A DNA stretch of 8,123 nt, from NCBI GenBank assembly GCA_013287095.1, contig JABDEJ010000090.1, forward strand, positions 1 through 8,123, in the 5' to 3' direction. Positions 1 to 4,780 of the stretch are shown here, piece after piece. The translations under genes and the position numbers were made by a program. Positions within the stretch are counted from its first letter, which is position 1; every line of letters starts with the position of its first letter. A model generated the notes under the pieces. The model was not told the origin of the DNA. It searched no databases and worked only from the letters and a program-made list of their open reading frames with translations. Origin of the DNA: Bacteroidota bacterium (GTDB lineage: Bacteria > Bacteroidota > Bacteroidia > CAILMK01).

Positions 1-1
1 C

Positions 2-967
2 ACAATGAGCTTGAAAAGAGGAATCGTTTTTTCTTCTACATTTATTATAGCGCCGATCGCTTATTTTCTGGTTATTGCATTTTACCTTCATCAAAGCATT
101 TCATTTTATAATATCATTCATTTTGTTTTTCATGATTATTACATAGGTGATGCCAGAATCCATGTAGGATATGATAATTTTATTTTAGGCTTTATTAGTT
201 TTATCAGGACCTTTTACCAGCTTCATGGGCAAATTGTAGTTATGGTGAAGAATCATTTGTATTGGATAATTCCAGGCATTATCACAGGCATTTTATTATT
301 GATAGGCAGTGTATTCTTAGTAAGTCGTTTAAAAAGCCATAAGGTATCAGTCAGATGGTCAAATCAGGACTTGATCATCAAAACACATCTTCTTATTTTC
401 GCGTTTCAGCTGGCTTTTGCCATCTATAGTGTTGGCAATGCAGAATTTATGGTCATGCTTCCGGCCCTTTTGGCTATCATTATTGCTAAAACCGATTGGG
501 TGCCTGTTAAATCACTTCTCCTCTTTGCTATCGCGTTGTTTATATGGAATTTCAGCTATGGCATCATTCCAAATAATAGGATGCATTTCAATGCAGATGA
601 AAAGGTTGCACAGTTTATGATTGACCATCCAATAGACCGATTTATTGTAGCACAACCGGAAATAGTTTCCAATCAATATTATTACAAAATTGGACACTGG
701 CCCAAGAATCTATGGCTTTCATTGGCTACATACAAAGAGCGTGGTTCTATGCCTATATTGAAATACCAGGTTGATAGTTTCCTGAGTGCTGGAGGAATCA
801 TATATACAGATTATACTGGTATGCCAAGAATAATGAACAGGGCAACCATGTTATATGACAACCAGGATTTTTTTAATAACTATAACCTGAAAGATACCGT
901 GGCTGTTTTTGAAACGGATGCAGGGAAGCATTCTATTTTGAAGATTACTGCTCAATATGTTGAGTAA
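2..967 (+). CDS. Multi-pass membrane protein, C-terminal part (probably cut at the left edge)
   Basis: I do not recognise a named family. The reading frame has no stop between its first ATG (position 5) and the left edge, so the true start may lie outside the window. Counted from that ATG there are 320 residues. Hydrophobic stretches suitable for membrane helices lie at about 7-28, 86-107, 128-143, 147-161 and 168-188. A mainly hydrophilic tail of about 130 residues follows, which I would place outside the membrane. The pattern of several helices followed by a soluble C-terminal domain resembles the second half of GT-C type lipid-linked-sugar glycosyltransferases of Bacteroidota. The catalytic N-terminal loop expected in such enzymes is not visible, which fits a truncated view. 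The convergent gene at 1252-2400 also looks GT-C-like, which is weak contextual support. The function stays unassigned. Confidence 0.7.
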   Translation, partial: TMSLKRGIVFSSTFIIAPIAYFLVIAFYLHQSISFYNIIHFVFHDYYIGDARIHVGYDNFILGFISFIRTFYQLHGQIVVMVKNHLYWIIPGIITGILLLIGSVFLVSRLKSHKVSVRWSNQDLIIKTHLLIFAFQLAFAIYSVGNAEFMVMLPALLAIIIAKTDWVPVKSLLLFAIALFIWNFSYGIIPNNRMHFNADEKVAQFMIDHPIDRFIVAQPEIVSNQYYYKIGHWPKNLWLSLATYKERGSMPILKYQVDSFLSAGGIIYTDYTGMPRIMNRATMLYDNQDFFNNYNLKDTVAVFETDAGKHSILKITAQYVE

Positions 968-991
968 TCTTTCAATTAAGAACTTTTTATT

Positions 992-999
992 TATGTTTG
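992..999 (+). promoter_or_regulatory. Candidate Bacteroidota -7 element of the small gene
   Basis: TATGTTTG matches TAnnTTTG, the -7 element of the main Bacteroidota sigma factor. A weak -33-like TTTC lies near 970, about 18 bases upstream. A transcript starting a few bases downstream would place the ATG at 1018 about 15 bases from its 5' end. It would also rule out the in-frame TTG at 997, which lies inside the element. Confidence 0.45.
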
Positions 1000-1017
1000 C
1001 CGTATAGTTTCATAACC

Positions 1018-1212
1018 ATGAAAGAAGAAAGTAAAATCATATCATTATTGGCCAATCTTTTATTGCGGTCAGACGGTCATAAAGTTATGTTGGAAAAATT
1101 GGTTGAAGGACAAAATAAAATCAACCTGGCATTAAATGAGCTTCTCTTAGCTCAGATGCAAATAGTTAAGGACATTAACAAAAACGTCAAGTTTGATGGA
1201 AATGCCCAATAG
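1018..1212 (+). CDS. Small helical protein of unknown function (64 aa)
   Basis: I do not recognise this protein. I chose the ATG at 1018 over an in-frame TTG at 997 because the TTG overlaps a promoter-like TAnnTTTG and ATG is the commoner start. The product is 64 residues, charged at the N-terminus (MKEESK) and rich in Leu, Ile, Lys, Glu and Asn. Spaced hydrophobic residues run through most of its length, so it is probably one or two amphipathic helices, perhaps a short coiled coil. It has no signal peptide, no convincing membrane segment and no cysteines, which points to a cytoplasmic protein. It lies 50 bp after the upstream membrane gene and is convergent with the next gene, so it could be a separate unit or the tail of the upstream one. 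That it is coding at all rests on the promoter-like element and the well-behaved sequence, so confidence is moderate. Confidence 0.55.
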   Translation: MKEESKIISLLANLLLRSDGHKVMLEKLVEGQNKINLALNELLLAQMQIVKDINKNVKFDGNAQ

Positions 1213-1251
1213 ATTGAAAATTAGGGTGTACTAAAGTCCGGTCAATTTTTA

Positions 1252-2400
1252 TTAATCTTTTGCTTCTTGCTTTTTTGAAGGTTCCATCATCGCTGCAAAC
1301 AAAAACGGCATCGCAAAAATAAAATAGGATATATCTATCCTGCTATTAATAAATGCCACAGATCCCTCTGTTACAATCATATAAACGAAGTAAGCTGCAA
1401 CGGTTAGAAATAGCATTAATCCGCTGTATTGATAAATATTTAACCTGCTTTTTATACTTAATCCTAAGCCAAGACAAACCAAAAGAACAATCGCTATCAC
1501 AAAACCAGGCAGAAAATGTTGTTCCTGTAGCGTAAACGGGTTATAGAAAACAAACAAACTGTAATTCCACAAAGCAAATGGGAGCAGGGTTAGAGCAAAG
1601 GTTATTGATAATATAGTCCCAATAATTACAAGTTCACGCCATTTCTTCTCTTTCAAAAACAGGTTTGAATAAAGGATCAAAAGAGGCAATATGGCTAAGC
1701 CGCGCGTGGAAAGTAATAAGCCTCCGGCAACGCCTGCAATTATAAGATTCCTGGTATTGAATGTCTTGATTCCCAACAACCACCATACATAAAGCAATAG
1801 GAGGGAACTGTTTACAAGGATGGTGCTACGGGTAGTTAATTCCCAGATGATAGATGTAGATAACAGCAACATAAAAACCATTGATGCTTTTTTATTAGAA
1901 TCAGCCTTTTGTCGAAAAATGAAAAAAAGCATTAAAACAAGTCCCAAAAGGCTGAAATAGCCAATTTGATGCATGAAATAAAAGGGGAGGGCCAGCAAAA
2001 AATAAAATGGAAAGGGCCCGGGTGCATTTCCCATGTGGGACTTAGCCAGATATGGGAATTTCCCCGCGAAAAAATAGTCCCAGAAGGAAGTTATGACAGA
2101 CCATCGGTCCACATTTAGTTTCTGAGGGTTAGTTGCGGATAGGAAATAAATATCTGCCAAACAGTATATTGCAATCACTACATACAGAATTGCGCCGGTA
2201 TATTTCTTTGGCAAAATAATTTTTATAACAAATGGGATGCTAAACAAAAGAACTGAATAGATGATGGTTATTAAAACAGGGTGCGAACTGAACCTTATAC
2301 CATATTTATAAGTGAACAAGGCATTGATGATACAAATGATAATGATCGGCAGCCAGTTGGATTTTCTGAAAGGCAATATTGTGCTTCTTAGGTTCGTCAC
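1252..2400 (-). CDS. GT-C-like multi-pass membrane protein (putative glycosyltransferase)
   Basis: The 382-residue product is strongly hydrophobic, with about ten possible membrane helices (for example about 16-32, 41-61, 68-88, 130-144, 146-163, 173-189, 196-210, 217-246, 257-282, 297-315, 325-343 and 355-371). Between the second or third helix and the next lies a polar loop at about 90-130 with Asp98-Arg-Trp and a GNAPGPFP stretch, a layout seen in GT-C glycosyltransferases that use lipid-phosphate sugars at the membrane. Arg191 lies in a WELTTRS stretch that I recall from similar unnamed Bacteroidota membrane proteins. A sugar-transferase role in envelope glycan assembly is inference. The longest frame starts with GTG at 2400, but that codon overlaps a consensus -7 element on the same strand. 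The in-frame TTG at 2376, giving a protein 8 residues shorter and starting before PFRKSNW, may be the true start. Confidence 0.75.
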   Translation of the reverse strand: MTNLRSTILPFRKSNWLPIIIICIINALFTYKYGIRFSSHPVLITIIYSVLLFSIPFVIKIILPKKYTGAILYVVIAIYCLADIYFLSATNPQKLNVDRWSVITSFWDYFFAGKFPYLAKSHMGNAPGPFPFYFLLALPFYFMHQIGYFSLLGLVLMLFFIFRQKADSNKKASMVFMLLLSTSIIWELTTRSTILVNSSLLLLYVWWLLGIKTFNTRNLIIAGVAGGLLLSTRGLAILPLLILYSNLFLKEKKWRELVIIGTILSITFALTLLPFALWNYSLFVFYNPFTLQEQHFLPGFVIAIVLLVCLGLGLSIKSRLNIYQYSGLMLFLTVAAYFVYMIVTEGSVAFINSRIDISYFIFAMPFLFAAMMEPSKKQEAKD

Positions 2401-2407
2401 AAAGGTA
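2400..2407 (-). promoter_or_regulatory. Candidate -7 element overlapping the apparent GTG start of the minus-strand gene
   Basis: Read on the minus strand, positions 2407 to 2400 are TACCTTTG, a full match to TAnnTTTG and the same octamer as the rpsU promoter. Its final G is the first base of the GTG start codon. I could not find a good TTG -33 element 17-23 bases upstream, so the site is plausible but not certain. Confidence 0.4.
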
Positions 2408-2465
2408 GTTTTATTGGTATCATGTACGGCCTTTAAGCCCGAAGTACAGAAATTTGATCAACCAA

Positions 2466-2497
2466 TTTCAAATTTCAAATTACTTTTCTTACCTTTG
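2466..2497 (+). promoter_or_regulatory. rpsU promoter
   Basis: The -7 element TACCTTTG (2490-2497) is a full match to the Bacteroidota consensus TAnnTTTG. A weak -33-like TTTC lies at 2466-2469 with a 20-base spacer. Transcription would start near 2501-2503 and give a leader of about 27 bases before the rpsU ATG. Confidence 0.65.
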
Positions 2498-2529
2498 CGG
2501 GCTAAAACAAAATTTTATACTCATTCCGG

Positions 2530-2724
2530 ATGATCAAAGTAACGATTAAAGAAAACGAACCCATTGACAAAGCCCTTAAACGCTTTAAGAAAAAACTTGA
2601 AAAGGCAGGCGTTATAAAGGAATACAGAAACCGTCAGTTTTTTGTCAAGGAATCCGTTACCAAGCGTACAGCGATAGGCAAGGCCATTTATCGCCAACAC
2701 TTTTTGGAAGACCAGGAAGCCTAA
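2530..2724 (+). CDS. rpsU: Small ribosomal subunit protein bS21
   Basis: bS21 is a small basic protein of the 30S platform that sits next to the 3' end of 16S rRNA. In Bacteroidota ribosomes it takes part, with bS18 and bS6, in sequestering the anti-Shine-Dalgarno sequence, which is why most genes of this phylum lack Shine-Dalgarno sites. The 64-residue product is of normal length and shows the family pattern: an N-terminal beta-strand (MIKVTIKENEP), the ALKRFKKK helix, and a FFVKES-V-KR-AIGKAIYR stretch close to the usual Bacteroidota form. The C-terminus is short and acidic. The ATG at 2530 follows a TTCCGG sequence and has no Shine-Dalgarno, unlike the strong one reported for rpsU of some Flavobacteriales. 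The gene has its own promoter, is divergent from the membrane gene, and is followed by a hairpin and the recombinase gene. Confidence 0.95.
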   Translation: MIKVTIKENEPIDKALKRFKKKLEKAGVIKEYRNRQFFVKESVTKRTAIGKAIYRQHFLEDQEA

Positions 2725-2742
2725 TTAAAAAATTACCGCTTA

Positions 2743-2762
2743 CCTTCTCATTCAGGAGAAGG
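2743..2762 (+). terminator. Perfect hairpin after rpsU, possible weak terminator
   Basis: CCTTCTC (2743-2749) and GAGAAGG (2756-2762) are perfect inverted repeats around a 6-base loop, 18 bases after the rpsU stop codon. No T-tract follows, so this is not a textbook intrinsic terminator. It could end or protect the short rpsU mRNA, because a separate -7 element for the next gene lies just downstream. Confidence 0.4.
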
Positions 2763-2791
2763 AATCAGGATGAGGCTAAGCAAAATTTCAT

Positions 2792-2799
2792 TATATTTG
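2792..2799 (+). promoter_or_regulatory. Candidate -7 element of the xer-hpf unit
   Basis: TATATTTG fully matches TAnnTTTG and ends 29 bases before the recombinase ATG at 2829. No clear TTG -33 element stands out at the right distance. The octamer, its distance to the gene and the hairpin just upstream together suggest that the recombinase is transcribed separately from rpsU. Confidence 0.5.
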
Positions 2800-2828
2800 C
2801 TTTGTATTAACCGTCTTTATTTCCGGTA

Positions 2829-3713
2829 ATGAACCATATTGATGCTTTTGCGGCATATTTAAAAAATGAAAGAAGGTATTCTTCCAATACACTTTCAGCC
2901 TATCAATCTGATTTATCACAATTTTTTGAATTTTTGAACGACAAGTACCAGGTGGATAGTTTTGACATTGTAACTGCACCGATGGTGAAATCGTGGATAT
3001 ATAATGGCATTGAAGAAAAATTGAACCCCCGATCTATAAACCGAAAACTCACAGCCATTAATACGTACTATAAATACCTCCTGCGCACAGGCTTCATTGA
3101 AAAGAATCCCCTTTCTACAATATCAGGTATTAAGACTTCCAAAAGATTGTATGAATGGGTGGAAGAAAAGGATATGGATACCTTGCTTGATTTTACTGCC
3201 TTTTCTGAGGGTTTTTCAGGCCAGCGGGATAAACTGATCGTTGAGCTTCTTTATGGAACAGGAATGCGTCGCGCAGAATTGATTGGCCTCAAAAAGCAGG
3301 ATGTGGATTTAAAAGCAAAAACCATAAAAGTGCTTGGGAAACGTAACAAAGAACGCATTATACCTATTCCAATTACCCTTGTACATGCGATTGAAGAATA
3401 CCTGCCGCTAAGAAAAGCCGAAGGCTTTGACGATCACGTATTTTTGTTATTGACAAATGCAGGGGAACAGTTGTACCCGATGTTTGTACAGCGCTGCGTA
3501 AAAAGCCTGGTTGGATCTGTAAGTAACATATCCAAAACCAGCCCCCACGTACTCAGGCACAGCTATGCCACACATTTATTGAACAAAGGCGCTGATATAA
3601 ACGCTATCAAAGAATTACTTGGTCATGCTAGTCTCGCTGCTACCCAGGTTTATACCCATAATTCCATTGAAAGGTTAAAAACTATTTATAAACAGGCACA
3701 TCCCAAAAGTTAA
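2829..3713 (+). CDS. Xer-type tyrosine recombinase (XerC/XerD)
   Basis: Xer recombinases resolve chromosome dimers by strand exchange at dif. The 294-residue length is typical of XerC/XerD. The N-terminal SAM-like core-binding domain covers about 3-86, with motifs such as YLKNERRYSSNTLSAY and SINRKL. The catalytic domain runs from about 106 to 290. All six catalytic residues are visible: Arg147 (GTGMRRAEL), Lys171 (LGKRNKER), His240 and Arg243 (HVLRHSYATH), His266 (LLGHAS) and the nucleophile Tyr275 (VYTH). The protein is therefore probably active. I cannot tell XerC from XerD by reading alone, so no symbol is given. The intact core-gene context and the absence of att repeats or phage genes argue for the housekeeping enzyme rather than a mobile integrase. 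The ATG at 2829 has no Shine-Dalgarno. The hpf gene follows after 10 bp and is probably cotranscribed. Confidence 0.93.
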   Translation: MNHIDAFAAYLKNERRYSSNTLSAYQSDLSQFFEFLNDKYQVDSFDIVTAPMVKSWIYNGIEEKLNPRSINRKLTAINTYYKYLLRTGFIEKNPLSTISGIKTSKRLYEWVEEKDMDTLLDFTAFSEGFSGQRDKLIVELLYGTGMRRAELIGLKKQDVDLKAKTIKVLGKRNKERIIPIPITLVHAIEEYLPLRKAEGFDDHVFLLLTNAGEQLYPMFVQRCVKSLVGSVSNISKTSPHVLRHSYATHLLNKGADINAIKELLGHASLAATQVYTHNSIERLKTIYKQAHPKS

Positions 3714-3723
3714 AAAATACAAG

Positions 3724-4014
3724 ATGAATATACGCGTTGAGCACAATGGTGCAGAAGTAACTGATCTGTTCGAGGAGCAAATCCAGGCCAAAGTTGGTAA
3801 ACTTGCGAATCACTATAATAACATCATTGATGCCATCGTTTTTCTTCATGAAGAGCGTCAGGCCAAACAAGTGGAACTGAAAATTATGGTAAAAGACGAA
3901 ACCTTGTTTGTAAAAGAAAGCAGCGATACATTTCTTAATGCATTGGAAGACAGTGTAAAGTCGATGCAGATCCGACTTCAAAAGCATAAAGAGCGGGCGC
4001 CAAAAAATATTTAA
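3724..4014 (+). CDS. hpf: Ribosome hibernation-promoting factor, short form (HPF/RaiA family)
   Basis: HPF-family proteins bind the 30S decoding channel in slow growth, block tRNA and mRNA sites and help make inactive 70S or 100S ribosomes. The 96-residue product is of short-HPF length and lacks the C-terminal dimerisation domain of long HPF, so it is not the long type. It shows the beta-alpha-beta-beta-beta-alpha layout: MNIRVEHNGAEV, a helix with KVGKLANHYNNI, strands around DAIVFLHEE, KQVELKIMVKD and ETLFVKESSDTFLNAL, and a C-terminal basic helix ending in IRLQKHKER. The FVKE-SDTF-ALEDSV segment is the clearest family signature. The gene starts 10 bp after the recombinase stop, has an A-rich start region without Shine-Dalgarno, and lies just before the tRNA-tuf cluster. 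Calling it hpf rather than raiA follows common practice for short Bacteroidota members. Confidence 0.9.
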   Translation: MNIRVEHNGAEVTDLFEEQIQAKVGKLANHYNNIIDAIVFLHEERQAKQVELKIMVKDETLFVKESSDTFLNALEDSVKSMQIRLQKHKERAPKNI

Positions 4015-4025
4015 GTTTTTTTGGC
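3999..4025 (+). terminator. Possible A/T-rich terminator at the end of hpf
   Basis: GCCAAAAAA (3999-4007) and TTTTTTGGC (4017-4025) are inverted repeats around a 9-base loop, and the hpf stop codon lies in the loop. The structure ends in a run of seven T before GGC. It also overlaps the candidate -33 region of the tRNA promoter. Stability is modest because most pairs are A-T. Confidence 0.35.
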
Positions 4026-4055
4026 ACGTAAATCATAAAAAAAGTTTTAAATTTG
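4020..4055 (+). promoter_or_regulatory. Promoter of the tRNA-tuf cluster
   Basis: TAAATTTG (4048-4055) fully matches the Bacteroidota -7 element TAnnTTTG. A TTTGG at 4020-4024 provides a -33 TTG with a spacer of about 23-24 bases, at the long end of the accepted range. Transcription would start near 4059-4061. It would run into a small hairpin with a TTCG loop (TCCTT 4059-4063, AAGGA 4068-4072) and then the first tRNA at 4114. No full-match -7 element lies between the tRNAs and tuf, so this promoter probably serves all of them. Confidence 0.6.
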
Positions 4056-4113
4056 CAGTCCTTTTCGAAGGAATAGTACGCTCTTTACATACTGAAACGA
4101 TAAAATTAATTAC

Positions 4114-4187
4114 GCCGATGTAGCTCAGCTGGCCAGAGCTGCTGATTTGTAATCAGCGGGTCGGCGGTTCGAATCCGTCCATCGGCT
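4114..4187 (+). tRNA. tRNA-Thr(TGT)
   Basis: The 74-base cloverleaf is complete. The acceptor stem GCCGATG pairs with CATCGGC, the D stem is GCTC/GAGC, the anticodon stem is GCTGA/TCAGC with loop TTTGTAA and anticodon TGT (4148-4150), and the T loop is TTCGAAT. The discriminator is T4187 and no CCA is encoded, so the end must be added by tRNA nucleotidyltransferase. It reads ACA and other ACN threonine codons. It is the first tRNA after the promoter, matching thrU in the E. coli order, and a T8 tract follows directly. Confidence 0.95.
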
Positions 4188-4207
4188 CTCTTTTTTTTGG
4201 CAAAAAG

Positions 4208-4290
4208 GGGGAGATACCAGAGTGGCCAAATGGGACGGACTGTAAATCCGTTAGCGGAAGCTTACGAAGGTTCGAATCCTTCTCTCCCCA
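4208..4290 (+). tRNA. tRNA-Tyr(GTA)
   Basis: This is an 83-base class II tRNA with a long variable arm. The acceptor GGGGAGA pairs with TCTCCCC, the anticodon stem ACGGA/TCCGT carries loop CTGTAAA with anticodon GTA (4242-4244), the variable arm spans about 4252-4265, and the T arm is GAAGG TTCGAAT CCTTC. The discriminator is A4290 and no CCA is encoded. An extra G at 4207 precedes the acceptor stem. It decodes UAC and UAU. The gene corresponds to tyrU in the E. coli tufB cluster. Confidence 0.95.
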
Positions 4291-4303
4291 CCTGGTGGCT
4301 TTT

Positions 4304-4411
4304 AGTCAACAGTCGTCAGGCATCAGTCAACAGTACTGATACCTCATTGAAAGATAAAAATTACAGGCAAAGAGTCATTACCGTTGACTGTTAACTGAAA
4401 TTTGATGACTG
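4304..4411. repeat. Imperfect palindromic intergenic repeat, copy 1
   Basis: This 108-base element fills the tRNA-Tyr/tRNA-Gly spacer. Its inner arms are CAGTCAACAGTA (4324-4335) and TACCGTTGACTG (4379-4390), complementary at 11 of 12 positions. Outer arms are CAGTCGTC (4310-4317) and GATGACTG (4404-4411), complementary except for one G-T pair. A less paired loop of about 43 bases lies between the inner arms. The second copy at 4499-4598 matches it at 73 of 86 positions by my alignment outside an 8-base length difference in the loop. It has the shape of a REP or MITE-like unit and no coding capacity. I do not know a named family for it. Confidence 0.75.
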
Positions 4412-4418
4412 TAAATAA

Positions 4419-4491
4419 GCGGGAGTAGCTCAGTTGGTAGAGCATCAGCCTTCCAAGCTGAGGGTCGCGAGTCCGAGTCTCGTCTCCCGCT
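4419..4491 (+). tRNA. tRNA-Gly(TCC), with an unusual T loop
   Basis: The 73-base cloverleaf has acceptor GCGGGAG/CTCCCGC, D stem GCTC/GAGC, and anticodon stem TCAGC/GCTGA with loop CTTCCAA and anticodon TCC (4453 is its middle base; the triplet is 4452-4454). The T stem is GCGAG/CTCGT with one G-T pair. The discriminator is T4491 and no CCA is encoded. The T loop reads TCCGAGT (4472-4478), so position 55 is C4473, where T (pseudouridine in the RNA) is almost universal. All stems pair, so the gene looks otherwise functional. It reads GGA and perhaps GGG, and corresponds to glyT of the E. coli cluster. Confidence 0.93.
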
Positions 4492-4498
4492 CTGCTTC

Positions 4499-4598
4499 AG
4501 TTGGCAGTCAATAGGCATCAGTCAACAGTACCGATAGCTTGCGAAAAATGCAGGCAAACAGTCGTTACTGTTGACTGTTGACTGAAACCTGATGACTG
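4499..4598. repeat. Imperfect palindromic intergenic repeat, copy 2
   Basis: This 100-base element fills the tRNA-Gly/tRNA-Thr spacer. Its inner arms are a perfect 12-base inverted repeat, CAGTCAACAGTA (4519-4530) and TACTGTTGACTG (4566-4577), around a 35-base loop. The outer arms, CAGTCAAT (4505-4512) and GATGACTG (4591-4598), pair in part. Most differences from copy 1 are C/T or A/G changes, as expected of two diverged copies of one unit. In RNA it would form a long stem between two tRNAs. It carries no gene. Confidence 0.75.
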
Positions 4599-4605
4599 AT
4601 AAAAA

Positions 4606-4678
4606 GCCGACTTAGCTCAGCTGGTAGAGTACGTCCTTGGTAAGGACGGGGTCACGGGTTCAAGTCCCGTAGTTGGCT
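4606..4678 (+). tRNA. tRNA-Thr(GGT)
   Basis: The 73-base cloverleaf has acceptor GCCGACT/AGTTGGC with one G-T pair, D stem GCTC/GAGT, anticodon stem CGTCC/GGACG with loop TTGGTAA and anticodon GGT (4639-4641), and T arm ACGGG TTCAAGT CCCGT. The discriminator is T4678, as in the other tRNA-Thr, and no CCA is encoded. It reads ACC and ACU. It lies directly before tuf, like thrT before tufB in E. coli. Confidence 0.95.
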
Positions 4679-4780
4679 CAGAAAGAGTAGTTTTATCGCG
4701 AAGTGTATAAAGGGTTGATTAACTGTAAGAAAACGACTTGAATTTTAAATTTAACATCATCTACTAATTATTAAATTGTC

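Noticed and set aside
997..1017. TTG at 997 as the start of the small gene
   Set aside because: The codon lies inside the TAnnTTTG promoter-like element, and the ATG at 1018 gives a normal start.
2829..3713. Tyrosine recombinase as the integrase of a mobile element inserted at the tRNA cluster
   Set aside because: Its length and motifs fit housekeeping XerC/XerD, it is followed closely by hpf, no tRNA fragment or att-like direct repeat is seen, and no other mobile genes are present.
4188..4198. T8 tract after tRNA-Thr(TGT) as an intrinsic terminator
   Set aside because: Only the tRNA itself precedes it, with no dedicated hairpin, and three more tRNAs and tuf follow with no new promoter.
4197..4394. 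A 65-codon open frame across tRNA-Tyr and the first palindrome
   Set aside because: It reads through a complete tRNA gene and a repeat, and has no credible start context, so it is not a gene.
4304..4598. Repeats resembling a CRISPR array
   Set aside because: There are only two copies, each internally palindromic and about 100 bases long, separated by a tRNA gene. There are no regular short repeats, unique spacers or cas genes.
4746..4753. A separate tuf promoter at TAAATTTA
   Set aside because: The last base of the -7 element mismatches, and no TTG lies at a suitable distance. Cotranscription with the tRNAs is the simpler reading.
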